Shown here: in pieces, positions 8,932-17,218 of the stretch
Position numbering within the stretch: position 1 is the stretch's first letter
How the letters are laid out: each line of letters starts with the position of its first letter
DNA from: Moorena producens 3L
GTDB lineage: Bacteria > Cyanobacteriota > Cyanobacteriia > Cyanobacteriales > Coleofasciculaceae
Length of the DNA stretch: 64,000 nucleotides
Direction of reading: 5' to 3'
Assembly: GCF_000211815.1 (NCBI RefSeq)
Contig: NZ_GL890939.1
Coordinates: 56,429-120,428, forward strand
The notes under the pieces: generated by a model
Told to the model about the DNA's origin: nothing
The model's input: the letters and a program-made list of their open reading frames with translations, nothing else
Database searches by the model: none
Position numbers and translations under genes: made by a program

Positions 8932-9329
8932 TCCTGAATAACCTCCTGAGTTTGGTCATAGATCAGTAAGTTGATTTGAGTCTTCTCAATTACTGATCTT
9001 ACAAAGCGTCGCTGGAAGAAAGATTGGTAAATTGTTTCAGGAATAGCAAGGTAAAGATTACGTTGAGAATCAACTTCATTTAGGGCAAATTGATAATTGA
9101 TGCATTGCCCAAGGGCAGTATGAAAATCGGAGACAAGGGATCGACCAATAAAGCTTTTGATTTCCACAGCAATTTTTTCTCCTGCTCGTTCCGCAGCGAT
9201 TAGCTCTTCAGCAAGATCAATTTCAAAATCGACTTCCCCAACACTCAGTTGATAGGGATCGGCAGTAATTACCCAGTTCTCTTTTTCTAGGGCAGTTCTC
9301 ACTGCATTGTGGAAACGATCCTTTGCCAT
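8922..9329 (-). CDS. xisH: XisH family protein, 135 aa
   Basis: Matches XisH in length and motifs: AKDRFHNAVRTALEKENW at the start, EVDFEIDLAEELIAAER, and KIAVEIKSFIG. The acidic-strand plus ExK arrangement is that of a PD-(D/E)XK nuclease-like fold, so DNA binding or cleavage is plausible although not shown for this family member. It is followed with a 10-bp overlap by xisI. Start ATG at 9327-9329. Confidence 0.88.
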   Translation of the reverse strand: MAKDRFHNAVRTALEKENWVITADPYQLSVGEVDFEIDLAEELIAAERAGEKIAVEIKSFIGRSLVSDFHTALGQCINYQFALNEVDSQRNLYLAIPETIYQSFFQRRFVRSVIEKTQINLLIYDQTQEVIQEWL

Positions 9330-9470
9330 GAACTTTTACAATAAACAGGAAGCTTTTCTGGTAAGATTATATGCTAGATCGAATGTATTGATCATGCGAT
9401 CGCACCAGCAAACCTTACTTTTAAATAGTTCACCGGTCTAGTGGTATATCCTCATACAGGAGGCTAGATA

Positions 9471-9716
9471 ATGGCATTTGAGTTATTTTCACGGGTGGCC
9501 CTGGGGGAAGATTTTCCCAAGCATAAGTTGCAGCAAGGGGATATTGCAACGATTGTCGATCACCATCCAGTAGAAGACGCAGAGGATGGTTATAGTCTGG
9601 AAGTTTTCAATGGGATCGGGGAAACGATCGCCGTTTTAGTGGTTTCCGAGTCACAAATTGAGCCATTAATGAAAAATGAGGTTCTGCATATCCGAATATT
9701 AGATGAAGCGGTTTGA
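9471..9716 (+). CDS. DUF4926 domain protein, 81 aa
   Basis: A short beta-rich protein of the DUF4926 type: RVALGEDFPKHKLQQGDIAT, then the acidic SLEVFNGIGETIAVLVV. Such proteins are often encoded next to toxin-antitoxin or nuclease genes and their function is unknown. A strong Shine-Dalgarno (AGGAGG, 9462-9467 area) precedes the ATG. Its stop lies 2-3 bp from the end of the convergent Rpn-type gene, so the two 3' ends abut. Confidence 0.75.
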   Translation: MAFELFSRVALGEDFPKHKLQQGDIATIVDHHPVEDAEDGYSLEVFNGIGETIAVLVVSESQIEPLMKNEVLHIRILDEAV

Positions 9717-9718
9717 AG

Positions 9719-10582
9719 CTACAACCGATCAATCTCATCAACGCTCAACCCCGTATATTGGGCAATATCCTTCAGGGGTAACCCTGCCGCCTTCATCTGT
9801 TTAGCAATCTGCTGTTTTTCTTGTTGTCTGCCTTCCTGAATCAAGGTTTCGGCAATACTATTCATATCCCGATAGACCTTCAGGCTATCTTGGTAACGGA
9901 ATTGCTCCGCAGATGAGAAATTGGCAATCTCGGCCACCTCAAATAGCTGGGCAAATACATCCTCTTGCAACGGTTCAGGGGGTTCATTCAACTGGGCTAG
10001 GTGTTTGAGTAAAAATAACCACTTGTCAAAATGGGTTTCTAGTTGATCAACAGACTTAGTAAATTTGGGTAGTTCAACGTAGATAAATTTGAGCTTATCG
10101 TAGAACACTTCACACCGCTGATTTTTTAGCTCCACCACATGCAACAGTTCCGACTCGTGCTTGTGGTCATCAAAGAGAAAATCTAAAATGCCAACGGTAT
10201 AAACTGCGGTGAGCTCATAATTCCAATATCCCTGTTGAGCCTGTTCTTGGATAGGGAAAGTAGAATAATAGACACTGCGATCGCTGAAAGCGGGACTTCG
10301 TCCATCTTTAAAGAAATTTTGCTTGGCCTTCTGCATTTCCACAATGAAGCGTTCACCGGTCTCGCTCTGACAATAAATATCAAAGATAGCTCTTCGATCT
10401 ACTAAGGTGTTGCCCAAGAACTCCGGATTCTTAAAGGTGACATCCTGAATCTGATGATGGGGAGGCAACAGAGTATTCAAGAAGTCGATCAACAGTGCCT
10501 TGTTTGGCTCAGTGCCAAAGACGCGCTTAAAACCGAAATCCGTGAGCAGGTCAATGTATTTATCTGGCAACGGGAAAACCAT
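9719..10582 (-). CDS. Rpn family PD-(D/E)XK nuclease / putative transposase, 287 aa
   Basis: Belongs to the large bacterial family annotated as Rpn recombination-promoting nuclease or PD-(D/E)XK family transposase. Diagnostic segments are LLTDFGFKRVFGTEPNK near the N-terminus, RRAIFDIYCQSETGERFIVEMQ (nuclease core Asp and Glu-x-Gln), and a C-terminal helical region ending in KDIAQYTGLSVDEIDRL, which may be a small HTH-like segment. I start it at ATG 10582, which has a GAGG site nine bases upstream; a TTG at 10609 is the alternative. It sits between two xisH-xisI pairs. Relatives cleave DNA and promote RecA-independent recombination. Confidence 0.85.
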   Translation of the reverse strand: MVFPLPDKYIDLLTDFGFKRVFGTEPNKALLIDFLNTLLPPHHQIQDVTFKNPEFLGNTLVDRRAIFDIYCQSETGERFIVEMQKAKQNFFKDGRSPAFSDRSVYYSTFPIQEQAQQGYWNYELTAVYTVGILDFLFDDHKHESELLHVVELKNQRCEVFYDKLKFIYVELPKFTKSVDQLETHFDKWLFLLKHLAQLNEPPEPLQEDVFAQLFEVAEIANFSSAEQFRYQDSLKVYRDMNSIAETLIQEGRQQEKQQIAKQMKAAGLPLKDIAQYTGLSVDEIDRL

Positions 10583-10638
10583 ATCAAAAGCCTCAGATAC
10601 TGGGGTCAAGCAAAGCTATCAGCTATCAGCTGATGCGC

Positions 10639-10977
10639 TCACCCCACCGCAAACTCGGTATACTGCCTCATAATCGGTGCCTGATAGGCCAAGACAATAT
10701 CCTGCTTTGGTACGCCCAACTCAACTAACTGATCTGCGATCGCAATCTCCGACCCATCATGCTGTATCCAAATCTTGCCATCTTTAATATCCACATGTAC
10801 AGAACATCCATAAATACGGGTGATGTTATCTTTCCAACCCGTATGAACCATCTGGTAATGATCCCGTTCCGTATCAAAAATGAGCTGGGTTTCCATAGCC
10901 AGATTCGCCGACTTAATACTGGCACGTTTTTTCAGCAAGTCCTGAATATGCTGCCGATACACCTCTAATTTATCCAT
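10639..10977 (-). CDS. xisI: XisI family protein, second copy, 112 aa
   Basis: Same family as the protein at 8587-8931, with DTERDHYQMVHTGWKDN, KIWIQHDGSEIAIA and C-terminal MRQYTEFAVG preserved. It overlaps the upstream xisH copy by 13 bp. Sequence divergence from the first copy is substantial, so this is an old duplication or an independent acquisition rather than a recent copy. The TTG/ATG choice is not in doubt: ATG at 10977 follows directly within the xisH coding end. Confidence 0.88.
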   Translation of the reverse strand: MDKLEVYRQHIQDLLKKRASIKSANLAMETQLIFDTERDHYQMVHTGWKDNITRIYGCSVHVDIKDGKIWIQHDGSEIAIADQLVELGVPKQDIVLAYQAPIMRQYTEFAVG

Positions 10978-11381
10978 TGACTAATCCTTGGTTGCGAAAT
11001 ATCATAAACTACAATAGGAACCTGATTACGCTTGATCGACTTTTGTATGAAGGGATAACTGAAAAAAGCACTGTAAATAGTGTTAGGAACCGCAAGATAA
11101 AGTGTTCGATCAGGCTCCTCATCTTCTAAGGCAAGACGATAGTTAATAAACTGCCCAATTGCACCATGGAATTCTGAAATCCTTGAAGTTGATAGAAAGC
11201 TTTTAACTTCAATAGCTATTTTTTCATTATTGCGTTCAGCAGCAATCAGGCGTTCTGCCCCCAAATCAATGTAGAGATCGGTAAAACCCAGATCAATGCG
11301 ATAAGGATCGTGGGTAATGCTCCAACCGTCATTGATTAGAGCATCCTTAACTAGATCATGGAATTGATCCTTAGCAGACAT
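10965..11381 (-). CDS. xisH: XisH family protein, second copy, 138 aa
   Basis: Homologous to 8922-9329: AKDQFHDLVKDALINDGW, DLYIDLGAERLIAAER, KIAVEIKSFLS and a C-terminal QWIN. The nuclease-like Asp and ExK residues are conserved. It pairs with the overlapping xisI at 10639. Upstream, 11382-11553 is AT-rich and could hold the promoter; no clear operator was seen. Confidence 0.88.
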   Translation of the reverse strand: MSAKDQFHDLVKDALINDGWSITHDPYRIDLGFTDLYIDLGAERLIAAERNNEKIAIEVKSFLSTSRISEFHGAIGQFINYRLALEDEEPDRTLYLAVPNTIYSAFFSYPFIQKSIKRNQVPIVVYDISQPRISQWIN

Positions 11382-11553
11382 GGGGAAATAGGTACAGGTG
11401 TTAACAAACGTCTATCATATAGGTTAGCAAAAAGGGAATCAGCTTTTTTGATGGGTTAATTGGGTTAAGTACTGTTTCGATTTCGATCACTCCTGATATG
11501 AGAGGATTTTCGAGGCAAAAGAGATCTGAACCTAAAACTCTTAGTTATTACTT

Positions 11554-12210
11554 TTAGTTATTAACTTCATCAGTTACTTCCTCCTTGAAAGAATTAGAAG
11601 CAAAAAGACCGCGTCCCACTTTTTTCCACCTCCCTTCTTTTGCACCTCGACGCAATTCCGTAGACAAGGAGTTTTTAGCACGGAGTTGCTCATCATCAGA
11701 TTTGGCATCAAATAGTCTGCTGACAATCTGTTCTCGGTTAACCGGAGCAGCAAAGTTATCTAAGATAATCTCTACCGCTTCCCAGAAGGTTTTACCTCTA
11801 AATTCTGGATATAACATATCTCTGGGATTGCGCTTATCACCCTCCTCATCCTCTTGGTTTTTTATTTGGTTTTCTTCAAATGATTTCTCCTCTAATTCAT
11901 CATCAAAAAAATTGACTTTGCCGACATTGCTATTTGAATTTACAGTGGTATCTTGTTCAGACAAATGATTGCTATTGACCTCATTTTTTTCCTGCAAGGC
12001 TATCGCTATGTCCGCTACCATATCAATATCATTGCTGGATAGTTCTGCTTCAAGCTTATCCTTAAAATAGGCAACATTTGCCCGCTTTTGCTCGACTAAA
12101 TTATTTAATTTAAGAAGGTTTGCTTCCGCTTCAGCAAGTTCTTGCTGGGTTTGTTTTAGCCGATCTTTGATCCAATTAATATGGTCTTCTTGAGCAGATT
12201 TAATATTCAT
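11554..12210 (-). CDS. Coiled-coil protein with C-terminal winged-helix-like domain, 218 aa
   Basis: Residues 1-65 are a strong predicted coiled coil (INWIKDRLKQTQQELAEAE). The middle is acidic and low complexity. The last ~75 residues, beginning MLYPEFRGKTFWEAVEIIL and including EQIVSRLFDAKSDDE and SLSTELRRGAKEGRWKKVG, have the spacing of a small winged-helix domain of the kind found at the ends of restriction and chromatin proteins. I do not recognise a named family. It lies at the head of the minus-strand run that contains the XisHI and Rpn genes, which suggests but does not prove a DNA-related role. Confidence 0.6.
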   Translation of the reverse strand: MNIKSAQEDHINWIKDRLKQTQQELAEAEANLLKLNNLVEQKRANVAYFKDKLEAELSSNDIDMVADIAIALQEKNEVNSNHLSEQDTTVNSNSNVGKVNFFDDELEEKSFEENQIKNQEDEEGDKRNPRDMLYPEFRGKTFWEAVEIILDNFAAPVNREQIVSRLFDAKSDDEQLRAKNSLSTELRRGAKEGRWKKVGRGLFASNSFKEEVTDEVNN

Positions 12211-12376
12211 GGTTGTGAGCTGAATGTTTTTTTATCAAGCTTTTACGGAAAGTATACCAGTCTTTTTTTAGTTTTGGCAATCGAGCAAAAAATCAATAAA
12301 AATAACAAATAGTTATTTTGCTCAACCCCTTAGTATCCTTCTGTCCCAATCCTGCTAAAGAAAGGTAGTCACAAGT
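12211..12376. other. Gene-free stretch upstream of the coiled-coil gene
   Basis: AT-rich and without open frames; the promoter of the minus-strand gene cluster is expected here. No specific box could be assigned. It is the start of a 1.2-kb interval to 13448 that otherwise contains an ACAGGACTTA element, one small ORF and a composite repeat. Confidence 0.4.
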
Positions 12377-12469
12377 ACAGGACTTAGGCAAAACTGGTCA
12401 ACAAATCCTATAAATAGTAGGATGCATTAATAAAAACCGCTACAGGTAGGGTTGCTGGGGAAGTCCTGA
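12377..12469. repeat. ACAGGACTTA-ended MITE-like element
   Basis: The left end ACAGGACTTAGGCAAAACTG pairs in part with the right end AAGTCCTGA in inverted orientation. The same left end occurs at 40302 and 50914. About 93 bp, no coding capacity. No clean target duplication was seen. Confidence 0.5.
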
Positions 12470-12577
12470 CTCTTATGAGTATGTAATAGGATTGCCTGTT
12501 TGCCTGCGCTGCGCTCTACCTTAAAACGCGATCGCTCAATCACTTTTAGTTATTTATATATAACTAATTAATAAACT

Positions 12578-12709
12578 ATGAACCCAGAAGACTTTGAGGA
12601 TAGCTCTATTGTACTTAAGTTTCATGTGTCACAAGAGAGTATCAAGTTTCCCAAGACTTACCCAGTAGATCTACCTGTAGAGTGTGTGATTAACCCACCC
12701 TACTACTGA
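12578..12709 (+). CDS. Orphan 43-aa open frame
   Basis: ATG at 12578 to TGA at 12709 encodes 43 residues starting MNPEDFEDSSIVLKF and ending VECVINPPYY. The sequence is acidic at the N-terminus with a single Cys near the C-terminus, a layout that can occur in modified peptides, but no leader family is recognised. It is preceded by a very AT-rich stretch without a Shine-Dalgarno sequence. It may be a fragment or chance. Confidence 0.2.
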   Translation: MNPEDFEDSSIVLKFHVSQESIKFPKTYPVDLPVECVINPPYY

Positions 12710-13251
12710 TAGAGTTTCGTCTCTAGTTTGGCGTCAGTCCTTTACCTCAACGGCTTTTTGCTGACTTCTGGCTCCTAATCAAGACTTCGAGCATAACCAG
12801 TCCAAGATCCTCTATCTGCTTCTTCTGTGCAAGTCAGTCCAGCTGTCGATGCAGTGTTAATCAATAGTTACCTAATATCCTTGATTAATTTTAACGTATA
12901 ACGCCCCCTATGTAACTTTAAATCCAGCTCTAATTTAGATGAACTAGTTAATTGTTTGCTATAACTAAAAAAAATCTGTGATCAGAGCTGCTGTTACCTT
13001 GTTACAAAATTAATCTGTCGTCTGATTTTAATAGTTAATATTAGCTATATAAATAAACCTGATTTTTTGCTGAGTATCACCTAAATTTAGCCTTAAAATT
13101 AAGCAAAAGTATTCTTATTAAATTTAAATTAGTTTCACTAGCTTTAGCTCCCAAAAACTATTGTATGATGATCATCAACAAGCAATTGATACTGCAATTG
13201 TTTGTTGGCCACTCTCTAGAAAGCTGATCGCCCTAGGCTGAAGGCTAAATG
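12710..13251. other. Gene-free stretch
   Basis: AT-rich, no open frame above 60 codons that looks coding, and no recognised RNA. It contains many short A/T runs and no obvious repeat. Confidence 0.5.
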
Positions 13252-13430
13252 CTTAACTGCCTTCAGCCGTCAGCCGTCAGCCGTTAGCCGTCAGCTTTTA
13301 GGTCACCCTAAACGAACAGCCGTAAACTGAGGTAACAGAGATTAAACCAATGCTTACTTGTTTTATTCAAAAGCTGTGCGCTTAGCGTGCGCATAAGCTG
13401 ATAGCTGATAGCTGATAGCTGATAGCTTAC
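13252..13430. repeat. Composite 7-bp-array element, copy 1
   Basis: Array of CAGCCGT units (13262-13297), then a core shared with other copies (AACAGAGATTAAACCAATGC and TTGTTTTATTCAAAAGC), then GCTGATA units ending in GCTTAC at 13425-13430. The core is the reverse complement of the one at 31650-31690. The left end is degenerate and no target duplication was found. Confidence 0.7.
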
Positions 13431-13511
13431 CTGTAAACTTATAAACTTTTGTTAATTTCATTACCCAACAAGCTATTTAAGATAACCATATCTGTAGATA
13501 ATTTGATTACT

Positions 13512-14324
13512 ATGTCTCAAGTTCAAGTGCAACGCTCCCAACTCATGATAAGTACAAGAAGAAGCAGTCAATCTCGTCCCCGAAACGTCATGAAGGGTTT
13601 AAAGTTAGTTTCATTAACATTACTGGCAATGGTGATGGTACTGGTGGTACATGCTGAGCCGAGTTTCGCACAGGAATCCGCTAGTAGTGGAGGATTCAAT
13701 CCCCAAGAAATATTGCGCAATGCTTTGCAGTGGATTGATAGTCTCGGACCCATCGGAGCGATCGCATTTATCGCAATCTATATCATTGCTGCCGTAGCAT
13801 TTTTGCCTGGGTCTATCCTAACCCTAGGGGCTGGGGTAGTATTTGGTGTTTTCTTAGGCTCAATCTATGTGTTCATCGGAGCCACTATCGGAGCCACGGC
13901 TGCTTTTCTGGTTGGACGTTATCTAGCTAGGGACTGGATTGCTCAAAAAATTGCTGGAAATGATAAATTTAGTGCCATTGATGAAGCAGTAGGTCAGGAA
14001 GGATTGAAAATTGTGTTCTTGACTCGACTATCTCCGGTATTTCCCTTCAATCTCTTAAACTATGCCTATGGTCTAACTGGGGTTTCGCTGAAAGACTACG
14101 TCTTAGGCTCCTTTGGCATGATTCCAGGAACATTAATGTACGTTTACATCGGTTCTCTGGCTGGAGACCTGGCCACTCTTGGTAGTGGTGACGCACCCAC
14201 CAATCCCACTGTCCAGTGGGCAATTCGGATTATTGGTTTTATCGCCACTGTGGCAATAACACTTTTTATTACTAATCTGGCTAAGAAGGCTTTAGACAAA
14301 AGAGTTTCTAAGGAAACAGTTTAG
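13512..14324 (+). CDS. TVP38/TMEM64 (DedA/VTT superfamily) membrane protein, 270 aa
   Basis: Integral membrane protein with an N-terminal hydrophobic signal/anchor (LVSLTLLAMVMVLVV followed by AEPSFAQ) and about five further membrane spans. The VTT signature region is visible: FLPGSILTLGAGVVFG, then GRYLARDWI and the FLTRLSPVFPFNLLNYAYGL segment, typical of TVP38/TMEM64. I use ATG 13512; a TTG at 13449 would add an unlikely 21 residues. Family members are linked to lipid scrambling and membrane homeostasis. It precedes a flavin disulfide reductase on the same strand, a pairing seen in other bacteria, but 400 bp of repeats separate them, so co-transcription is uncertain. Confidence 0.88.
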   Translation: MSQVQVQRSQLMISTRRSSQSRPRNVMKGLKLVSLTLLAMVMVLVVHAEPSFAQESASSGGFNPQEILRNALQWIDSLGPIGAIAFIAIYIIAAVAFLPGSILTLGAGVVFGVFLGSIYVFIGATIGATAAFLVGRYLARDWIAQKIAGNDKFSAIDEAVGQEGLKIVFLTRLSPVFPFNLLNYAYGLTGVSLKDYVLGSFGMIPGTLMYVYIGSLAGDLATLGSGDAPTNPTVQWAIRIIGFIATVAITLFITNLAKKALDKRVSKETV

Positions 14325-14371
14325 AAGGTTAACAAGTTGAAGGTTAGCAGGTTTAAGGTTAGGAGGTTGAA

Positions 14372-14504
14372 GGTTGTTCGCGTAGCGTGGCCTTTTGGCC
14401 AAGGTTGAAGGTTATAGGTTAGGAAGTTGAAGGTTGTTCGCGTAGCGTGGCCTTTTGGCCAAGGTTGAAGGTTGTTCGCGTAGCGTGGCCTTTTGGCCAA
14501 GGTT
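14372..14504. repeat. 35-bp repeat with GGCCTTTTGGCC palindrome, three copies
   Basis: A 35-bp sequence beginning GGTTGTTCGCGTAGCGTGG and containing the palindrome GGCCTTTTGGCC occurs at 14372-14406, 14432-14466 and 14470-14504. Between and around the copies are irregular GGTTGAA/GGTTTAA units, again on a ~7-bp period. Confidence 0.85.
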
Positions 14505-14589
14505 TAAGGTTAGGAAGTTTAAGGTTAGCAGGTTAAAGTTAAAGGTTATAGGTTATAGGGATCCGTTTAGGAATTGTAATAATTTTTGT

Positions 14590-14686
14590 TCCCGATTCCC
14601 GATTCCCGATTCCCGATTTCCGACTCCCGACTCCCGATTCCCGACTCCCGATTCCCGACTCCCGACTCCCTACTCCCTAATCCCTA
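14590..14686. repeat. 7-bp tandem array (CCCGATT/CCCGACT)
   Basis: About fourteen units of CCCGAYT, degrading to CCCTACT and CCCTAAT at the 3' end. It lies 40 bp upstream of the flavoenzyme start. Confidence 0.9.
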
Positions 14687-14728
14687 AAAAAATAATCTAA
14701 TTTTGAACTATCAAAGGAGTTATTATAA

Positions 14729-16282
14729 ATGTCAAGTTCTCAATACCAAAGAGTTACTGTCCCACCCATGGATGAGTATAACCAGAGGTTGGTTAACTAC
14801 GTTCATCCAGGGGATTGGGTTAATCCGAAACCTGTTGATTGTTATGACTTAGTAGTTATTGGTGCTGGTACAGCTGGATTAGTTACAGCAGCAGGTGCAG
14901 CAGGTATCGGTGTTGGTTTGAAGGTGGCGTTGATTGAACGGCATTTGATGGGTGGGGATTGTTTAAATGTAGGTTGTGTCCCCTCCAAGTGTTTGATTCG
15001 GTCATCTCGGGTAGTGGCTGAGATGCGCAATGCCGGAGCCTTTGGGGTTAAAGTTCCAGATAATATTGAAGTAGACTTCCCCGCAGTGATGGAACGGATG
15101 CGTCGGCTACGGGCAGGGATTAGCCATCACGATTCTGCTCAACGCTTTAAAGATACCTATGGTATTGATATATTTTTAGGCAATGGTCGGTTTACCGGTG
15201 AGGATACCATTGAAGTAAACGATACTACCCTCAAGTTTAAGAAAGCGGTAATTGCTACAGGAGCAAGAGCAGTGCGACCCCGAGTTGAGGGCATGGAAGA
15301 GGCGGGGTATCTCACCAATGAAACGGTATTTTCTCTGACAGAACGTCCCAATCGACTAGCTGTTATTGGTGGCGGTCCAATTGGGTGTGAATTAGCTCAG
15401 TCTTTCCGCCGTTTAGGTTGTGAAGTAGTGCTGTTTCATCGCGGTTCTCACATTTTAAATAAAGAAGATGCTGACGCCGCCGATATTGTTCAAAAAGTCT
15501 TTTTAAAAGAAGGTATCCGTTTAGTCCTGGGTGCCCAATTGAACCGGGTCGAGAAGACAGAGGCAGGTAAAACCTTACACTTCAATAGCTGCACTGGTTT
15601 GGAAGAGTCGGTCACAGTAGATGAAATTTTGATTGGTGCTGGACGTGCGCCCAATGTAGAAGGGTTAAATTTGGAACTGGTCGGGGTAGAGTATGACCAG
15701 CGTAAAGGAGTTAAGGTGAATGATTACCTTGAAACTACCAATCCCAAAATTTATGCTGCTGGTGATATTTGCATGGACTGGAAGTTTACCCATGCAGCGG
15801 ATTCAGCAGCACGGATTGTGATTAAGAATACTCTATTTTCTCCCTTTGGCTTCGGTAAATATAAACTGAGTAATTTGGTTATGCCTTGGGCAACCTATAC
15901 TGATCCAGAAATTGCCCATGTGGGGATGTATGAACATGAAGCTCAAGCCAAAGGGTTTAATGTTAATACGATTAAAATTCCCTTTAGTACTGTAGACCGA
16001 GCGATCGCAGATGGCGAAGAAGAGGGATTTGTTAAAATTCACCACAAGAAAGGGTCAGATCAAATCCTGGGAGCAACTATTGTGGCAACTCATGCAGGGG
16101 AAATGATTTCTGAAGTGACTACAGCAATTGTCCATAAGATTGGTTTGAGTAAGCTTTCGAGCGTAATTCATCCCTATCCAACTCAAGCAGAAGGAATTAA
16201 AAAAGCGGCAGATGCCTATCGCCGTACCCTCTTAACACCAAGAACTAAAACATTTTTAGAATTCCTGACTAAGCTTTCTTAG
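14729..16282 (+). CDS. Mercuric-reductase-like FAD-dependent disulfide oxidoreductase, 517 aa
   Basis: Class I pyridine-nucleotide disulfide oxidoreductase. FAD-binding VVIGAGTAGLVTAAG lies at about residue 44; the redox-active CxxxxC is in GGDCLNVGCVPSK; a second nucleotide fold GGGPIGCELAQSF and the ATG-like YAAGD motif follow; the dimerisation domain carries HPYPTQAEG with the catalytic His. Often annotated as mercuric reductase, but it lacks the N-terminal heavy-metal domain and the C-terminal vicinal cysteines that deliver Hg(II); the protein ends in FLEFLTKLS. It is therefore more likely a general thiol or quinone reductase. Start ATG 14729 with AAAGGAG upstream. A strong hairpin follows at 16294-16324. 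Confidence 0.88.
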   Translation: MSSSQYQRVTVPPMDEYNQRLVNYVHPGDWVNPKPVDCYDLVVIGAGTAGLVTAAGAAGIGVGLKVALIERHLMGGDCLNVGCVPSKCLIRSSRVVAEMRNAGAFGVKVPDNIEVDFPAVMERMRRLRAGISHHDSAQRFKDTYGIDIFLGNGRFTGEDTIEVNDTTLKFKKAVIATGARAVRPRVEGMEEAGYLTNETVFSLTERPNRLAVIGGGPIGCELAQSFRRLGCEVVLFHRGSHILNKEDADAADIVQKVFLKEGIRLVLGAQLNRVEKTEAGKTLHFNSCTGLEESVTVDEILIGAGRAPNVEGLNLELVGVEYDQRKGVKVNDYLETTNPKIYAAGDICMDWKFTHAADSAARIVIKNTLFSPFGFGKYKLSNLVMPWATYTDPEIAHVGMYEHEAQAKGFNVNTIKIPFSTVDRAIADGEEEGFVKIHHKKGSDQILGATIVATHAGEMISEVTTAIVHKIGLSKLSSVIHPYPTQAEGIKKAADAYRRTLLTPRTKTFLEFLTKLS

Positions 16283-16293
16283 GGAAAAAGGAG

Positions 16294-16324
16294 CGTTGCT
16301 TAATCATTCCATGATTAAGCAACG
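16294..16324 (+). terminator. Rho-independent terminator after the flavoenzyme gene
   Basis: Perfect 14-bp stem (CGTTGCTTAATCAT with ATGATTAAGCAACG) and a 3-base loop, 12 bp after the stop. The T-run downstream is short (GCGTTTTA). Confidence 0.75.
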
Positions 16325-16381
16325 GCGTTTTATCTGGAGATGATTGCCAGTAGGCATCTAGGAAGCTAAATCTTGAGTAAA

Positions 16382-16756
16382 TCAGGAAACAACCCTACCA
16401 TCAGGCATAACCGTACCCCATACTTCTGCATCCTTCCAGTCTACTTCAGCGAGATCCCCACCCTTGAAATTGGCAGCTCTCAAATCTGCTCCACTTAGGT
16501 TTGCTCCAGCAAGTTTCGCTCGACCTAGATTTGCCCTGTGAAGCTTGGCATCAGTCAAATTAGCTTTTTCCAATCCCGCACAACGCAACTTAGCCCCACT
16601 CAAATCAGCTCGGCTCAGGTTAGCCCCGCTTAAATCTGCTCGACTCAGATTCACACCACTAAGGTTGATACCACTCAGATTAGCTTGAACTAGGTTGATA
16701 GCACAAAAATCTCGTTCCCCTGCTGCATACCTTTCTTGGAGTTCTTTGCTATTCAT
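16382..16756 (-). CDS. Pentapeptide repeat protein, 124 aa
   Basis: Residues ~20-105 are a run of pentapeptides of the A(D/N)LSx form (ANLSGINLSGVNLSRADLSG and so on), predicted to fold as a right-handed quadrilateral beta-helix. There is no signal peptide. The C-terminus ends WGTVMPDGRVVS, a common ending of cyanobacterial pentapeptide proteins. No effector domain is present. The function is unknown; some relatives mimic DNA, others are scaffolds. Confidence 0.9.
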   Translation of the reverse strand: MNSKELQERYAAGERDFCAINLVQANLSGINLSGVNLSRADLSGANLSRADLSGAKLRCAGLEKANLTDAKLHRANLGRAKLAGANLSGADLRAANFKGGDLAEVDWKDAEVWGTVMPDGRVVS

Positions 16757-16991
16757 GTCGCCTTACCCCGATTTTACTTTAGTTAAAGGTTTCTATTAAA
16801 GAGAGTAAAAATATTGCCCAACGTGACAAACTCAAACATTTTTTTTTCATAGCTAATAAACGCACAAAAGTGCCTGTGTACTAACAGTTTCACAGTCATC
16901 TTTGTAATTTAACTACAATTACTAGTTATTTATAGGGTGCATATCAATACCTGAAATTAGGCAAAAATCATAATAAAATTCCTACAATAAT

Positions 16992-17051
16992 CACACTCCT
17001 CACAACCACACTCCTCACAACCACACTCCTCACAACCACACTCCTCACAAC
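16992..17051. repeat. 15-bp tandem repeat, four copies
   Basis: Four identical units of CACACTCCTCACAAC, followed by a partial CACAC. It differs in period from the 7-bp arrays elsewhere. Confidence 0.9.
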
Positions 17052-17084
17052 CACACTTACTTTATTGTTTAGAAAGATGAGATG

Positions 17085-17218
17085 GGGTGCATCTCATATT
17101 TGTAAAAAAGTTGTGTAGGGTGCGTTAGGGGGGGCTCATTTTCCGCTTCGTAGCCAGGCTTTGGATAGCCCGCCCCGTAACGCACCACCGTGTCAAACAG
17201 CAAAAATGAGATGCACCC
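17085..17218. mobile_element. MITE-like element, 134 bp, with 9-bp target duplication
   Basis: Terminal inverted repeats GGGTGCATCTCATATTT (17085-17101) and AAAAATGAGATGCACCC (17202-17218) match at 16 of 17 positions. The direct repeat GATGAGATG flanks both sides (17076-17084 and 17219-17227). An inner inverted repeat, GGTGCGTTA with TAACGCACC, is nested inside. No coding capacity. Confidence 0.88.

Noticed and set aside
14455..14700. 81-aa frame ending in repeated FPTPDSR
   Set aside because: It is the translation of the CCCGACT array.
14729..16282. Naming the flavoenzyme merA
   Set aside because: It lacks the heavy-metal domain and the C-terminal vicinal cysteines needed for mercury reduction.
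16992..17051. CRISPR-like array
   Set aside because: The units abut with no spacers, so this is a simple 15-bp tandem repeat. No CRISPR array was seen anywhere.
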